A stretch of DNA of 64,000 nt from Brasenia schreberi (GCA_036023115.1 JAYKKT010000047.1:1371001-1435000), one strand, 5' to 3'. Positions 1-15,576 are shown, numbered from the stretch's first letter. Program-made: numbers and translations. Notes: a model not told the origin generated them from the sequence alone.

Positions 1-47
1 CAGATTTCAGACTAGATTTTTGTGGAAATCATGGTGTTTTCTGCAGC

Positions 48-141
48 CATTCTGTTAATATTGGGTATTTACCTCCCTTTACTGGATGACATTAAATGGG
101 AGTATCTGTTCCTCTTCTTCCCTCCTTTTGTCTTGGCAGGT
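48..141 (+). other. Possible exon with a membrane helix (end of an upstream gene)
   Basis: Between ttctgcag and gtatgtg lies an open block reading ILLILGIYLPLLDD then KWEYLFLFFPPFVLA, a plausible membrane segment. A second block after cttgcag at 269 also ends quickly in a stop. The family is not recognised, and chance is a real alternative. Confidence 0.2.
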
Positions 142-1461
142 ATGTGATTAAAGTCACCAGGTTATGTGGTTGGTTCGGAAGTCAGATAGGTGTTCCTTTA
201 GATGATAGAGTTGGAGGTGTGAAGTGGAGATGTATTTTTCTCTGTAACAAACTGAATTTATCTTGCAGAATGAACTGGAATATGTTTGGCATATATTGCC
301 TATGCCTAATGGTTAGTCAGTAATAATAATAGACTTGTTCAAGCCTACATGTGTGGGTAGCTGTACGAATGAGGTAATATTCATAGGCATATGGTTTAAC
401 TGTGACATAAAATGACATGCGGATGGTACTTATTCTGTAAAACATTAGGTAGAAAGAACTTTTAATAGTTCCCCAGGTATATGCTAGCTCTTCAGAAACA
501 TTACGCAACAAATAGTTTTGGTTTGAGTATTTGTTGATAACATTTGCAACTGGAATTTATGTTCAGAACACAACTCTAGTTTTTCTGCATGCTCTTCAGG
601 ATAAGATTCTGGCTAATGCTGCTTAGGATTTGTAACATTTTGTATTTTCAAAGGAAATGCATTGCCAAGCTTGTCAACTTATCAAGCTTGTAATTGTGCA
701 GAGCACCTGATCTTGCAATGGCTAAACTTGTTTTAAGTGAAAATATGTATACATTTGAAGGTGAAAGTAACTGGATGCAGTTATCAAGGTAATGCCTTGG
801 TTTTGTTTCATCTTTTTGATATCCCAATTGAGTGCTTTATTTTGTCTCTCTGCTTAGTTCTGGAGAGGATGAGCAATATGGAGACGTTTTCACTATATTC
901 CACAGTTCATCAAAAATATCATAACATCTGAAACACATTCAACCAGTCTTCAGGAACATTTCATTTGTCTTCTTGAGCTCATCCTGAACCAAATTTAGGT
1001 CCGCCAAATTGTCAAGATGCAACTTATCAAGAATTTCACGATTCATTCAATTCATATTCAGGAAGACGCCTTTAAGGTGGCCTTATTAAGGGATGGTGCT
1101 AGAAGGCATAGATCAGAGTTTATATAGGGATATTAATGTGCCAAATGGCAGTGACTCTGACTTGAAATGGATTTGGACTCAACATGATTTTCTGCCAAAC
1201 TGAGTCTGCACCAGGCTCAAGAAAACTTGTTCTAGATCTAAATCTTTCTTTGCTTTTAACCTTGAATTACATATCTACATATTCAATGGTTTCAATGCGG
1301 TTTTAGCACATGGACTTGAATCAGGATCTGAATTTTATTGAAGGACATGAATCTAGTTTTCTGGTTAAGATCTCAAGCATTCTACCAAATATCACTGATT
1401 AGATTTGGATTGGATTTGGTGGTTCTAAACTTATCAGTGGCATCCCAAAGTTTTGGGAGTA

Positions 1462-2122
1462 GTTTTCAGCTAAGTCACACAGACACTTCTAAGGGGTGGA
1501 GTGTCGACCTCGACACGAGTGCGACACCGACACCGTGTTGGTGCGGCATGACAAAAAAAACGTAATTTTTTTTGTAACTCATGGTTCTGCCGTTTATGGT
1601 GTATTTATCTTGCAGAACCCGATCAAAGAGGGAGTAATCCATGAAGACGATGAAACCGAAGACTCTTAGTCGACTCATGACCTTATCTCCTTATGACCAC
1701 CTCAGTTACCTCACCATAGTTTCCAAAATGCTCATTAAGCTTGTCTTCCATCATCTCCCTTGAAACTCCGCCAATGAACATAGAAAAATATCTAACACAG
1801 ACCTTTTTCACTTCCTTTTGTGTGGATATTTCACGCTTCAAAATCTGGTATCGATTTTGAAGTTTGGGTCTTTTTGGATAAATGGGTCCGGATAGTGAAG
1901 ATTGATTTGTGTATTATGATAAATTAGTAGTTCTTTACCATTTATGTGTTTTGCTTTAATATAAAGTTGTGTACTTGCTATTGTCATATACTTATGTTAA
2001 TTGATGTCTCTTGAATATTATATATAATATATAATATTATATACCCTAGCCGTGTCGCTGCACCCAAATTTTTTGAAATTTGCCGTATCCCGCACCCGCA
2101 CCCGTGTGACATAGGTTTTCAG
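1462..2122. mobile_element. Non-autonomous hAT-like element with 8-bp target duplication
   Basis: The element spans 1470-2114 (645 bp). Its ends are CTAAGTCACAC on the left and, inverted on the right, CTATGTCACAC. Perfect 8-bp direct repeats GTTTTCAG flank it (1462-1469 and 2115-2122). Eight-bp duplications and short inverted ends are typical of hAT transposons. Subterminal regions carry CGACAC/GTGTCG and GCACCC repeats on both sides. At 1616-1669, after a tgcag acceptor, an 18-codon block with an acidic end (HEDDETEDS, stop) could be the last exon of a lost transposase; that reading is a guess. Confidence 0.7.
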
Positions 2123-3260
2123 GTAGATGACTTCGTGATAAGGGCATAGGTCTTCTTAGTGAGAAATTGACGTCAGGTAGCGTCTACGTAGGAGCACCAG
2201 AAACACTTAACTGTACCAATTTACTGCTGGTCCACTACCACCAGCAACTGTAGACGATCACTCGTTAGACCATTGTTGTACAAGTAACCACTATTTACAC
2301 CTTGAGAGATTGATTTTTGGCTTGTCAAATTCAACTTATGGCACATGCAACCGAATGTAACTTTTGCATCTGTTTTGATCAGCATAAGCCTGTATCCCCT
2401 CAGGCTCATTTAATTAATATGTATGTGTGTGTCTCTATATAAAATATTTATATATAAAATAAATGAGCCTCACGGTGCATAGGCTTGTGCTGACCAGAGA
2501 GAGCAGGGTGAACATGTGTACAGACGCACAGGTTTCATTTATAGTTGACAAATGATTACAAGTGCCTTCATGTATGATGTGCTTGCCATGGCCCAGATTT
2601 TGCCTAACATAATCCTGTAGTGACAACACATATAATGGTGTGTCATAAACGGTACTATAAAATAAAGAAGTATTATCACTGGTCTTAATTGTGGGTTCAG
2701 TAATGAGAAAGGGTAATTACCGCCACCCATATATCTACTAATAAAACTGATGAAACCATTTGATGTAGTGATAGAAGAACATACACTCAAATCTTGTGCT
2801 CTGGTATAACTTCTATCAGCTTTCTCTTGTGCAAATATGGTTTTCTTTTATAAAGTTTTGCGGAAGTAATAATCTGCATGCAATAATAAAGAAACAAAGT
2901 AACTTTGAAGGCATATAATCATGTAAGTAGTCCAAGTTAGTGCTCTTGATGTGTTAGAATGTATCTATAATTAACCATAATAATGGTTATTATGGGCTGA
3001 AAACAGTAAAGCGTGAAATATGGAAGAATTTCTTGTACCATCCTTATCTCAAAAAACATAATCCTTATTTGAAAAGATTTATAATCAACTTAATATTTTT
3101 CAACATAAATTGTTTGTCTAAAAAAACAAGAATTCTTTAAGTACCATCCTTATCACTCGCACAAAATGCTCAAAATGTACCAAATGAATAGTCAATACTC
3201 AAGCAAGACTCTTTTTATGCATTATTTTTAAATACTTGTATCAAGCACAAGGTTATCGAG

Positions 3261-3606
3261 ATAACAATAAGTACATTTTCAACATTGACTCATTTCCAAC
3301 CAATAGCCAACAACATGAAGCACCTTAATTACAAAGGTCTTTAACAAAAGGCCAACAAACATGACATATAGCGACAACACAAAGATCTTAAATCTTAATG
3401 ACATGAAAATGCAACTTCAAAATCACACACTATCAAATAACAATAAGTGATCTTTAAACATTGATTGATCTTCAACCAATAGCCAACAACATAAAGCACC
3501 TTAATATAAAGGTCTTCAACAAAAGGCCAACAAAAATGATATATAGCTACAACACGGAGATCTTAATCATACAAAGAGATACAACTTATTATCTAACAAA
3601 CAACAA
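3261..3606. repeat. Tandem duplication, period about 176 bp
   Basis: Two diverged copies begin with ATAACAATAAGT at 3261 and 3437 and share CAACCAATAGCCAACAAC, AAGCACCTTAAT and CAAAAGGCCAACAAA in the same order. Substitutions and small indels show that it is not recent. No coding content. Confidence 0.8.
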
Positions 3607-3889
3607 ATAAATCATATTATCTTGTAAATGAGACACCAAACAATTGATCCAACAAATGTTAAAAATAAACAAGTTGGAAAGAGCACACCTGATTTGCTTC
3701 TCTTTCAATGCTGAAAGAAGAATCAAATAAAATCATATCGGATCCAAACATAGTCCCAGGTCTAGATCTAGGACCAATAAAGATCTCATATCTAACACAT
3801 AATGAGTTTGGATTCAAGATCGGATCCACAACCCGACTACATATAAACATATCCACATCTCTCTCTGTTGAACGGAGATACCAACTCAT

Positions 3890-4793
3890 CTATTTCTCTC
3901 TCTTGCATCCACACATCACGAACCATATCGCCATCCCATCAATGCCAGCCGCCACCATTGCCACCATCGTCTCTCTCCTCTCTCTCGGCCTTTGCTCTAT
4001 GTTTATTGAGTGATAGGCTCACTGATGATGTTGTTGTGCCCTAACGAGAGGCCGTCCTCTGTCCTCATTATCACCATCGCTACAGATTTCGTCCATTGCG
4101 ACCTATCACCATCACTGCATGTCATTGTTGTCTTCTTTCCTTCTTTATACACCATTTCCCAACAAACCGCCCTCACCACCTTCACCACTTCAAAAACCTA
4201 ACATCGCCATCCTTCACCATGAATCACCTTGCCACCATCCTCAAATAAAACAATCACCAAATCTGTTGAAAACTCTATTTTCACCATGATCGACAACCCA
4301 CTATTATCCCTTCTCTTCACTATCCCTTGGCCTCTTGGCTTGCTGCATGACCATTGCACGCTTGTCGAAACTACCCTTCAGCCACCGATTGCCACCTGAT
4401 GGTCACTGCCAGCAACACTTTCATCACCATATGCACACCTCTAATCGAAAAACCCCTCTACCCCCAATCGGTTCAATCAACTTATTACCATCCACCGGTC
4501 AAACCACCATCCGGTCATTTGCCTCCCCTCTTCTCTCTTATCTCTCCCTTCTCTTCTTCTCTCTCTGGTTAATGCATAACCCCCATCACCCGTCCTTCGT
4601 CAGGATGTCAAGGCCATCGTGATCAACCCTTGTTATCGCTCATTGAAATCATCACATAATCAGATCCATTGCTGTCACCATCCTTGGCACAACCAACCTT
4701 GGCCAAACTAGTTGATGGCACCATCAGTCGAGACCTCCATCGTCGCTGACATCCTGCCTTTGCATCCAGCCGCCTTATCGCGACCTTGTTGAT
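3890..4793. other. CCACCAT-rich leader-like stretch next to the copia LTR
   Basis: This stretch is rich in CAC, CAT and ACC triplets on the plus strand, with long CTCTCT patches, and has no convincing gene. Since the adjacent LTR and primer-binding site point this way on the minus strand, it is probably the 5' internal leader of that element; no gag or pol could be read. Confidence 0.4.
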
Positions 4794-4800
4794 GTTTAGA

Positions 4801-5096
4801 CTCTGATACCATGTTATAAAAGAGGTAAAATTCTTGCATTTATTTTATTGAATAATCATATAATTCATACACAATCAGTCATACAAGGCTTAGGCTTAGT
4901 ATACAATGTTACACATGATGTGTATGTATACATGAATTAGCCGTTGGATGCTTGATGGTTCTGAAGGGTTGTGCTCACATTTAGTTTGGGCCTTGCTAGT
5001 TGGGCCCCATTGGCCCGACCTTACTGTTGGTTGGACTCTAGACTCTGGCCTTTGGTTCCAGTGGCCTTGGTGGCCCAACCCTATTACATTTTAACA
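4801..5096 (-). mobile_element. Copia-type LTR with adjacent primer-binding site
   Basis: On the minus strand a 285-bp LTR runs from TGTTAAAATG (5096) to TTTTATAACA (4812), with TG...CA ends and short inverted termini. It is followed at once by TGGTATCAGAG (4811-4801), the initiator-Met tRNA primer site usual for plant Ty1/copia elements. I found no second LTR, so this is a 5' LTR plus partial leader. Confidence 0.8.
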
Positions 5097-5117
5097 GTTG
5101 TATGTTTTTTTGGGAAT

Positions 5118-5685
5118 GTTTTGAACAATTTGAATACGCATAGAATTAATGCTGGTTGGTTAAAATGGAGAGGAGCATCAGATATTCTTTGTGATAAGAG
5201 TTAAAAGGTAAATATTATAGAGCAACAATTAGGCCTGTCATGTTTTATGGTTCTGAGTGCTGGGCAATTAATCATCAACATGTACAAAAGATGTCTGTGA
5301 CAGAAATGAAGATGTTGAGATGGATGAGTGGTCATACAAGAAAAGACCGTATACATAATGAGGTTATTAGAAAGAAATTAGGAGTGGCACCAATAGAGGA
5401 TAAAATGAAAGAATATCGTTTAAGATGGTTTGGACATATAGAAAGAAGATCAATAAAAGAACCTGTAAGAAGGTATGAAAAACTAAATTTGGAAAGTATT
5501 AAAAGAGCTAGAGGGCGACCACAAAAGTGTTGGAAAGAAACAATAAAGAATGATCTAGCTTTTTGTGAGTTAACTGCTAACATGGCACACGATAGGGATC
5601 TGTGGAAACAAAGAATCCATGTAGCCGACCCCGTATTGTATGGGAAAAGGCTTAGTTGTTGTTGTTGTTTTGAACAATTTGAATA
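5118..5685 (+). mobile_element. 5'-truncated RTE LINE with 19-bp target duplication
   Basis: The insert is 5137-5666. Direct repeats GTTTTGAACAATTTGAATA flank it (5118-5136 and 5667-5685), exact over 19 bp. The body is the 3' end of an RTE-clade ORF and the tail GGCTTAGTTGTTGTTGTTG, the same end as the 41-44 kb element. An open frame 5240-5743 keeps the C-terminal region (AINHQHVQKMSV, RLRWFGHIERR, RGRPQKCWKETIKND, QRIHVADPV) and reads through the TTG tail as a run of Cys. There is no RT catalytic region, so it is dead on arrival. Confidence 0.92.
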
Positions 5686-8422
5686 TTTGAAGTCTCCTTT
5701 ATCGTGCATTGTTTCACTAATCTCACGTTTTTTGCGACATTAGTGATGATGAGACACTCTGTAAAACGAAAATAATGTTTGGGTTCTGTTCTACATGTTT
5801 AATTTATCATTTTCTTGCGTCAAAGTTACTTCCAACATGCTGTTCAGATCTTTACAGTTGATATCTCCATCTTCTGTCCTGTGTTTCCATTTACTAAAAA
5901 GTACCTACGCCTCTTTTTTGTATATACTGGATAAACATTGTTAAACACATCTATATGGTTATATGTAGATGTTGTCTTTATCAGCAAAGAAAATTGTCAT
6001 CCTCAATAATTCATGTCAAAATAAGTTTGTATGGTTGTAGTGCATCAAATTTTTGTTGGCTTAATCTGACATACAAGAACATATATTTTCATAAGATGTC
6101 ATGACTCAAAAACACTATTTTGTCATAGCATATATGGAAAAATGAACGCATATATTCATACTGCGAACATCTAAGATAATAGGGAAAAGTTTGAACTGCA
6201 ATTGTGAACCTTACAAGTCCAAACATTTAAACTAAACTAAAGCTCGAGACTTGGATTCTTATTCTTTAGAATCTTGAATAAAATGGCATTGCAGCAACTT
6301 AGATTTTTAAAACAACTTGGAAGCTAGCTATGTTCAGTTTGAAGAAGTTATTGAAACAACTGCTGTTATACAAAAGATTGGTGTAGTACTTAAGGAAGAA
6401 GTTTAGTAATGTCTCATGTATACATAACGCAACAAGGAAGAACCTCCAAATTTAAGCACTAAAAGAAATAGTTCAGTGAATCTCTCATGCATATGATCAT
6501 AGTGCTGAAGAGCACATATATCTTTTGGAACTTCTTTTTATGATCGTCATTTTAAAGATGCGTTTTGCAGTACTTAAGGAAATACTCTAGTAAAAACTCT
6601 TGTGCACATATACGCAAACATGCAAGAACCCTATGATTTCTAAAGTAACCACTTAAGGAAATGGTTCAATGGATCTTTCTTGCATACAGTCCCAACACAC
6701 AAGAGTTCAGACACCTGTCTTTCCCTCTTGTAGAGATGTCAATTGAAATATAAGCAGGAAACTTTTGTGGAGTATGCATTGATTATGACCTCTGTTACTG
6801 TAAACCATTGGAGTTACTTAGATGCGGTTAGTATAGCATCGTTTCACCATATATTAAATGCAGTCTGCTTTCAACTCTTAATAAAACCGTCAAGTATATT
6901 CTGTTCAAAAAGGTCCAAATAAGCTGAATTAGTTGTGTAAGCTCTAGGGTTTGTCATTCATGCAAGTTGAAATGTGAGTGAGACAAACAATGAGAGTGGT
7001 TCTATATCATGTCTGAGTGGTTAGACATACACGTTAAAAGAATATAATATGATTCTGTAATATGTCGAAGAATGTGGATGCATTTTCTTGCCACCCATTT
7101 CACCTTTGTACTGCAGTTGATCTGGTCATGATGGTGTGGACTCAAGTCTAATTTTTTATCTCAATGCGAGGGTGGAGGTTGAGATGCGCAGTGCAAACTG
7201 CATATGCACTTGCGTTTAAAGTTAACTTCTTTTGTTTGACGTTGGCCTGAGAGAACGTTTGCTAAAGCAAAACCTATGTTAGTTTTATTTTATGCCCAGG
7301 TGGTGGTATTTATTGATCTAGGATTGAAAATTATACCAAAATCAGGTGTGCTATATACCACCTGTTGGTTTCTTCACCCATCATTTAGGCGGCATAAATT
7401 TTGACACAGGAATAACATGGGTGAATTCACCTTCTAGAAACTTTGATTTTACTTTCATTTTGACAACTTGGAGTACCGGATCTTGTTATTTACAATCAAC
7501 TGTCTTGTATTCTGGGAATTGCTTAAAAAATTCCAGTGAATTTAGTCATTTGAATTAGACATTAATGTAGGTTTGATTATGCATGAAAAGTCACTGCTCT
7601 TCTTGTTATGGGGTTGACTCAAATGAACCTTCAAGTTAAAGGTGATGAGTCTGATGCCCGGGTTGTGGATCTCGTAGGGTGGCCTAATTCCAGCTTGCCA
7701 ATAAATAAATGTCAGTTGATTGCTCCACTCCAATGCCATTCTAAATTGTTTTAAATTCCTAGGTCTGACTTGAACTGGTTTATCTAGGCTCTTGGTCAAA
7801 TAGTTGATTTGATCCTTGCGGCCTCTAATCTAAACCTAGCCTGACTGAATTGCCTAATGCACAATGGTAAGTTGATAATGTTATATAACTTGTTAAGAAA
7901 ATAATTTGTACCCACAGGGCTACATGGCATAGTAATTTGTACCCACAGGCTTGGCCGTCATACGTGTGACGAAAATAATTTGTATGAACCAATAGGGCTG
8001 CATTGCATAGTGGTAAGTTGATAATGTTGTATAACTTGATCTTACTATAAAGGGTTCATTAAAGACTATATGCACCCACAGGAAGCCAAGCTGTTCAAGC
8101 TCCTTTTGCAAATGACCTCATCTGTTGTCGAACTTGTTTAACAACTAAACAAGCCAGGCCGTATCTGTTACAAAAGTAAGGCAGAAGCCTAATGCACATA
8201 CATGCACCCCGAGAATTAATCACCCATCAGGGGGACAGTGACGGACTAGGAACTCTTTTGACGTGAGGTGTACTTGTTTCAAGGTTTTATAAAGTACTCA
8301 TATTTCTGTATACAATGGTGGACTCATGAATTTTTCAAATTTCTGATGAGACACATACCTTACCTCACCATAAAGTAGGTTCACCAATGATGAGAGAGCC
8401 CGGGTGCCCTTCCAAGAAAACC
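5686..8422. other. Intergenic DNA, no gene seen
   Basis: No coding region with family similarity. There is a weak local duplication around GGTAAGTTGATAATGTT (7866 and 8012) and loosely repeated CTTAAGGAA phrases at 6.4-6.7 kb. Confidence 0.6.
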
Positions 8423-8663
8423 ATAGGAGATGGATCCGGAAACCACAACAAATATATTCATGTGAGAGGCCAGATGACTCCTCCATATTGGACAAAAACC
8501 GCTTTAAATCGGCAGACATGTTTGTCTTTAAGCACCATGCTTATAGGAGATGGATGTGGAAACCACAACAAATATATTCATGTGAGAGGGGCCAGATGAC
8601 TCCTCCATATTGGACAAAAACCGCTTTAAATCGGCAGGCGTGTTTGTCTTTGAGCACCATGCT
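8423..8663. repeat. Two-copy tandem repeat, period 120 bp
   Basis: Copies start at ATAGGAGATGGAT, 8423 and 8543, and run to AGCACCATGCT. They differ at only a handful of positions, so the duplication is fairly young. Open frames cross it, but both copies are read in shifting frames with no known product. Confidence 0.9.
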
Positions 8664-8969
8664 GTGTGATTGCATTTGTGAATCTAAAACGTTAAAACCA
8701 GTCACAATTTTCGTACATACGTCAGGCCCAATTCTTTTGTAGGTTATAATAATTCAAGCTAGTAGCTTCATTGATTGGCATTATGTATGTATATACATGT
8801 GAGCTAAATTTTGTTGGCTTTATGAATATCTGATCTTTGTTGACGAACTTCTACAAATTATAGATCAATAGCCATTCAAAACTTCCGTATTTTATATGTA
8901 ATGCCCCAACTATTTAGGAAAAATCTTACATATTAAGTTCCACCGACATGCGTTCGGTGCCCGGACGAC

Positions 8970-9150
8970 AAAGATTCATGGGGGGAGGGGGACATGGGAC
9001 ACGTCCATGACATTGATCTGTCCACTAAATTGTGTTGGATTTGTGACTTCCCACTTAATTACTGTGGGATAAGGCTTTGATATTAATTTCTTGTAACATA
9101 CCAAAGCAGTTAAAACGACGTTTGTGTGTGCATGCATTTGTGATATATAC

Positions 9151-9182
<32 letters not shown>

Positions 9183-9300
9183 TGGATTGTAAGTAAAGTA
9201 TGTATATATATATGTACATGTATACATATAATGTATATATATATATATACATATTTATGTATGTATATATAAAGTTTTCCAATGTTAATTTGACATTTTG
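8970..9300. repeat. Compound GT and TA microsatellites
   Basis: A (GT)n run at about 9158-9182 is followed by interrupted TATATA and TACATA runs to 9270. The open frames across it encode only HTHT and YIYI runs and are artefacts. Confidence 0.8.
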
Positions 9301-9681
9301 GACAGATGGGCCTAGAGAGTGTTTTGTTTTGCTTCAATAATTTTGCTTAGACTTTAGAAAGACCAATAATTATGGATGGTTAGACCTTAGGGGGAGGGTG
9401 CCGCCCGTGATTCCAACTTGCAAAAGGGAGTGCGTCTGGTTCTCTGAGCAGAAAAAAAATGTCCTACATGGAATCTTAAAGGGAAGAAGACGAAAGACAC
9501 ACTCAATAGGATCAATGTGCAATGCAAACCTTTTGCATATTCCGGCCAAATACTAGTGGTTAAACATTTCCTGTCATTGGTGGCAAAGAAACAGACCAGC
9601 CTTTTCTATCAACCAATGTTAGTACCAGTATTATGTTCACCCATCTCACTATATTATACATATTATATATATATATATATA

Positions 9682-9915
9682 TAAGTGGTCGTAAATACTC
9701 GATCCCGATGGATACTCAAATCTACTCAAACATCACCACTGTTTGATTAGCACGATGAACAGTGAAAATTTAAAGTAAAAGTATAATTATACTTTTGTGT
9801 TTTATACATGTGCATTAAATATTTTTTGTTTTATCATTCCAACTGTTTAGCTCAAAAATCAAATGATTGAGATGATAAAAATAAATTTGAGCATGTATCA
9901 CTACCTTATGTATAT
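9682..9915. mobile_element. Micron-like palindromic element in a TA repeat (family A)
   Basis: The left end TAAGTGGTCGTAAATACTC directly follows a (TA)n run. The right end, inverted, reads AAGGTAGTGATACATGCTCA and runs into TATATAG. A hairpin-forming core (ATCATTCCAACTGTTTAG against its near complement about 30 nt on) lies at about 9833-9880. The same ends occur at 56602-56911. Confidence 0.55.
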
Positions 9916-9916
9916 A

Positions 9917-10077
9917 GGAAACCAACATTCCTACCACTAATGTTGTTCACTTAAGCTCGACCATTCAGGGTGTAAAATTGAAAAAATAATGAACAATTTT
10001 ATTATACGTGTGTCACCAAAAATCAATAATAGCATGAGTGAACAATATTAATGGTGAGCACGATCCAATCTCTCTCC

Positions 10078-10127
<50 letters not shown>

Positions 10128-11051
10128 AAAAGCTATTTTTCTGTAGGTTGTTCTTGCCCAAACGCATAAGAAATGTGTGTATTTGGTAATGAACAAGTAT
10201 TTATGTGACAGAAACCCTAGAACAAACCAAGGGGATCTTTGTGGCACTTGTTGACAAGCAACGATACAGCAAATAAAACAAAGCCTCAATCAAGTAGGGT
10301 TTGGGATTTTTCAACTCCAAGGAGGGCGTATAGGTAGGAGCGGCTAGGCCATGAATGTGGGGAAGATTTGGGAAGATACCTGACTTGGAAACGGTGCTCA
10401 TAACTTGTGACATGACTGGTTCCGGAACTAAGGATAGGTTTTTCTGGAAATAAAGAACTGGGACTGGTTTCGGTTCAAAACTGGTGATTTTGGTTTGGAA
10501 TTGTTTCACGTTTCAGTACTAGACTGCATGGAACCAAAAAAGATCAATAAAATTTTTGAAACATGAAACAGGAAGTTTGAAACTACTGATTCTAGTTTCA
10601 ACCTAGATTTGATTCCATAGAACGTGGATCTGTTACTAAAAGTAAATGATCTCAGTTTCAAATTCGGTTTGACTTGTTCTAGTTCTTTCTGGTTCATGTC
10701 TTGGATCGGTTTAAACTGTCAGGCTGGTTCAAAACCGCCAATGTATAGGTCCACAGAATTCATATCATTGGGTGACGATGTATGGTGGAGATTCAATGTA
10801 ATTAACGAAGGATCTGGAATTTTGTGCTAGACCCACAAAGGCCTACTTCTGCTCCTATGCCGACGGATGGTGTAGGATCATGGAAGGTCGCTATTTGGAT
10901 CAATAAAGTGCTTTACTAAAGCCCTAAACAATGGACTTCCCTAGGTTTACGTATCATTTGATCAAGTTCCATTTTATGCTAGTAGTGGCTGGTATGTGAA
11001 GGAGCCACGATTCTTAACGAAGGGCGATCAACTTTACTAAATGATAAAATA
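9917..11051. other. Intergenic repeat DNA, no gene
   Basis: A (TC)n(TA)n microsatellite lies at 10069-10120. From about 10330 to 10760 the DNA is a degenerate GGTTCCGGTTT/GAAACC-rich sequence related to blocks near 32.6, 40.2, 44.6 and 49.8 kb. Confidence 0.6.
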
Positions 11052-13722
<2,671 letters not shown>

Positions 13723-13828
13723 TTTCTGGCCTAAAGGATAAAAAATGAAGAAAGAAGAAAGCAGGCGTTTACGAAGACGCCTTCGCTAGATCCCGTTGCG
13801 ATGGGTGAGCAATGAGCGGCACTCACCT

Positions 13829-13838
13829 TCTTATACAG
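13829..13838 (-). promoter_or_regulatory. Candidate TATA box of the tubulin locus
   Basis: On the minus strand TGTATAAGAAGG lies about 110 bp upstream of the tubulin ATG, a usual spacing for a plant TATA box with a short 5' UTR. Position and motif only; not proven. Confidence 0.4.
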
Positions 13839-14412
13839 GGAGGGAGAGGAGGAAGGTCGTAACCGCAGTTAGTTAACCATGGGTTACAATTAGCAGCCAG
13901 CTATGACCTGATTGGACGCCTTAACTAACCTGAGTAACCACGCTTCCCGCCCTTGTTTAAATTGTCCGTTTCGCCCCCGCAATAGCGAATTTGAATTCCT
14001 CTCTTTTTGTTATATACCAGCACTACCCTTAGGTTTAAGCCCGGTCCCTATTGCGTGCCCGATCCACGTCGCAAGTATCCGGATCCAAAGTTGGGAATCC
14101 GTTTTACCTTTGTTTCCGGAGTTCTACGTTGAACCCTAGCTCGGGATCCGAACTCGCTTATGCGTTTACCTACGCCCGGCCCAATATTTGAACCTCAATT
14201 TTGTGCCCGGTATCCTAATTTCAACCATAACAACATTCTTAATATTAAAGGACTTTTGGATTAAAACCCAGTCAATTGCAAATCTAATCTAATCCAGTTA
14301 AAGATATTCGAGTTTTCTTCAAAACCGAACCCGACCCAGTTAAACAGGCTGGTTCGGGTCGGCTGCTCAGAGCTCAACTCAGGTCGATATTGCCACGAAC
14401 CGGCAGCACTAA

Positions 14413-14525
14413 GGTTTTTCTTTTGGTTGCAACAAGGCAGCCACATGTCAACTGTATCGAACTCATGAGCTTCACCTTGTGAGTCGAGCCCCTGCCAGGT
14501 GAAGTAGCGCTCGTAGCACTCTCAG
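14413..14525 (-). mobile_element. tRNA-derived SINE-like fragment (type 2)
   Basis: On the minus strand a tRNA-like A-box region is followed by GAGTTCGATAC (B box like) and a tail near AACCAAAAG. The phrase CTCATGA(C/G)CTTCA(A/C)CTTGTGAG on the plus strand is shared with 44818-44940, 45945-46035 and 52786-52895. Confidence 0.45.
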
Positions 14526-15447
14526 TGATAGGGCACTAGAATTTTGATTTGTGCCTCAGGCTTGTTACTTCTTTTTAAATCAATTCCTTCTCCCTTGCTA
14601 TGTATGTTACTGATTTCCTTCTTTGATCTACCAACCATAACAATGGTTCCCTATTCTCAAGTCATTAGTCATGCAAGTGATTCACAATGCTCGCGAGGGA
14701 CGATGGCGATGGTGGTGGCGAGTGACAGCTATTGGTGGCATGTGGTTGTAAGGGATGGTAGTGTTACATGGTGTTGCTGGCAAATGAGTGTTGCAGGTGA
14801 AAAGTACTAGCTCATCTTAAAAGTTAGGCCCCGTTTGAGTGCGATTTTCATTCTTCATAAACTGTTGTTGTCGTTAAAATAGGACACTTTGAAATGGCAC
14901 AGAGATCCCGACGTTTGATGGAGTGCAGAGCGTGTATGATCAACACCATCAGAGGATCATACTGTTGGAATCTGATTAAGCATATCTAAGCGAAGATTGG
15001 TCACAAACGGGGAACATAGAGGCTTTTTGGAAACTAGTACCGAGGTTGTTGTCCAATTCGAATGAAAACCGCAAAAACAGCCTAAGTTCAGGTTTCAAGA
15101 AAATCGGGTCAACCACAAATTGTTCAAGGGTCGCGTTATTTGCATTATTTTGTCAGTATCTCCCTCAATGGAGCTCTTGTTGATATCAGTTTTAGTGCGC
15201 CGTCAACTAGACACAAAGGGCTATCATGGAAATCATGGTAATATCCGGTTGTTGGCTATGTTGAGTGGTGATTACTGGTGGTGGCCGTAGATGGTGGTTA
15301 AAAAATAGATAGGATGAAACAGTTCCCTGTCTTTGATTTGTACAACTGAATCAAACATTATTAACATGATAGAATGATTTAAAAATTAAAATACAAATCA
15401 TAGTAGCTTCTTAACAAATCGAACATTAAAACAATGGTGAAAGCTGC

Positions 15448-15576
15448 ATCCAGAGAGTTACCTCAATGGCAGGGCACTGTAACAACATTTCTGCTGGTGG
15501 AGAGTTCAACTCCTAGAGAGTGCATCTGTGGGTGTGTATTAAGCTTCGGCCTCCTCTTGTAACAAAAAAAAAAAAA
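15448..15576 (+). mobile_element. tRNA-derived SINE (type 1), full-length copy
   Basis: The A-box-like ACCTCAATGGCAGGGCACT is followed about 30 nt on by a B-box-like GAGTTCAACTCC, then GGCCTCCTCTTGTAAC and a poly(A) tail of about 13. The order and spacing match a pol III promoter. The same layout occurs at 30.2-30.5, 37.2, 49.7 and 61.6 kb. Confidence 0.7.

Larger units (their letters stand above)
13723..15447. other. Intergenic region upstream of the tubulin pseudogene
   Basis: Apart from the candidate TATA box and a SINE-like piece (14413-14525), no gene is visible. The 13.9-14.4 kb part is richer in CCGG and CCC than its neighbours. Confidence 0.5.
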
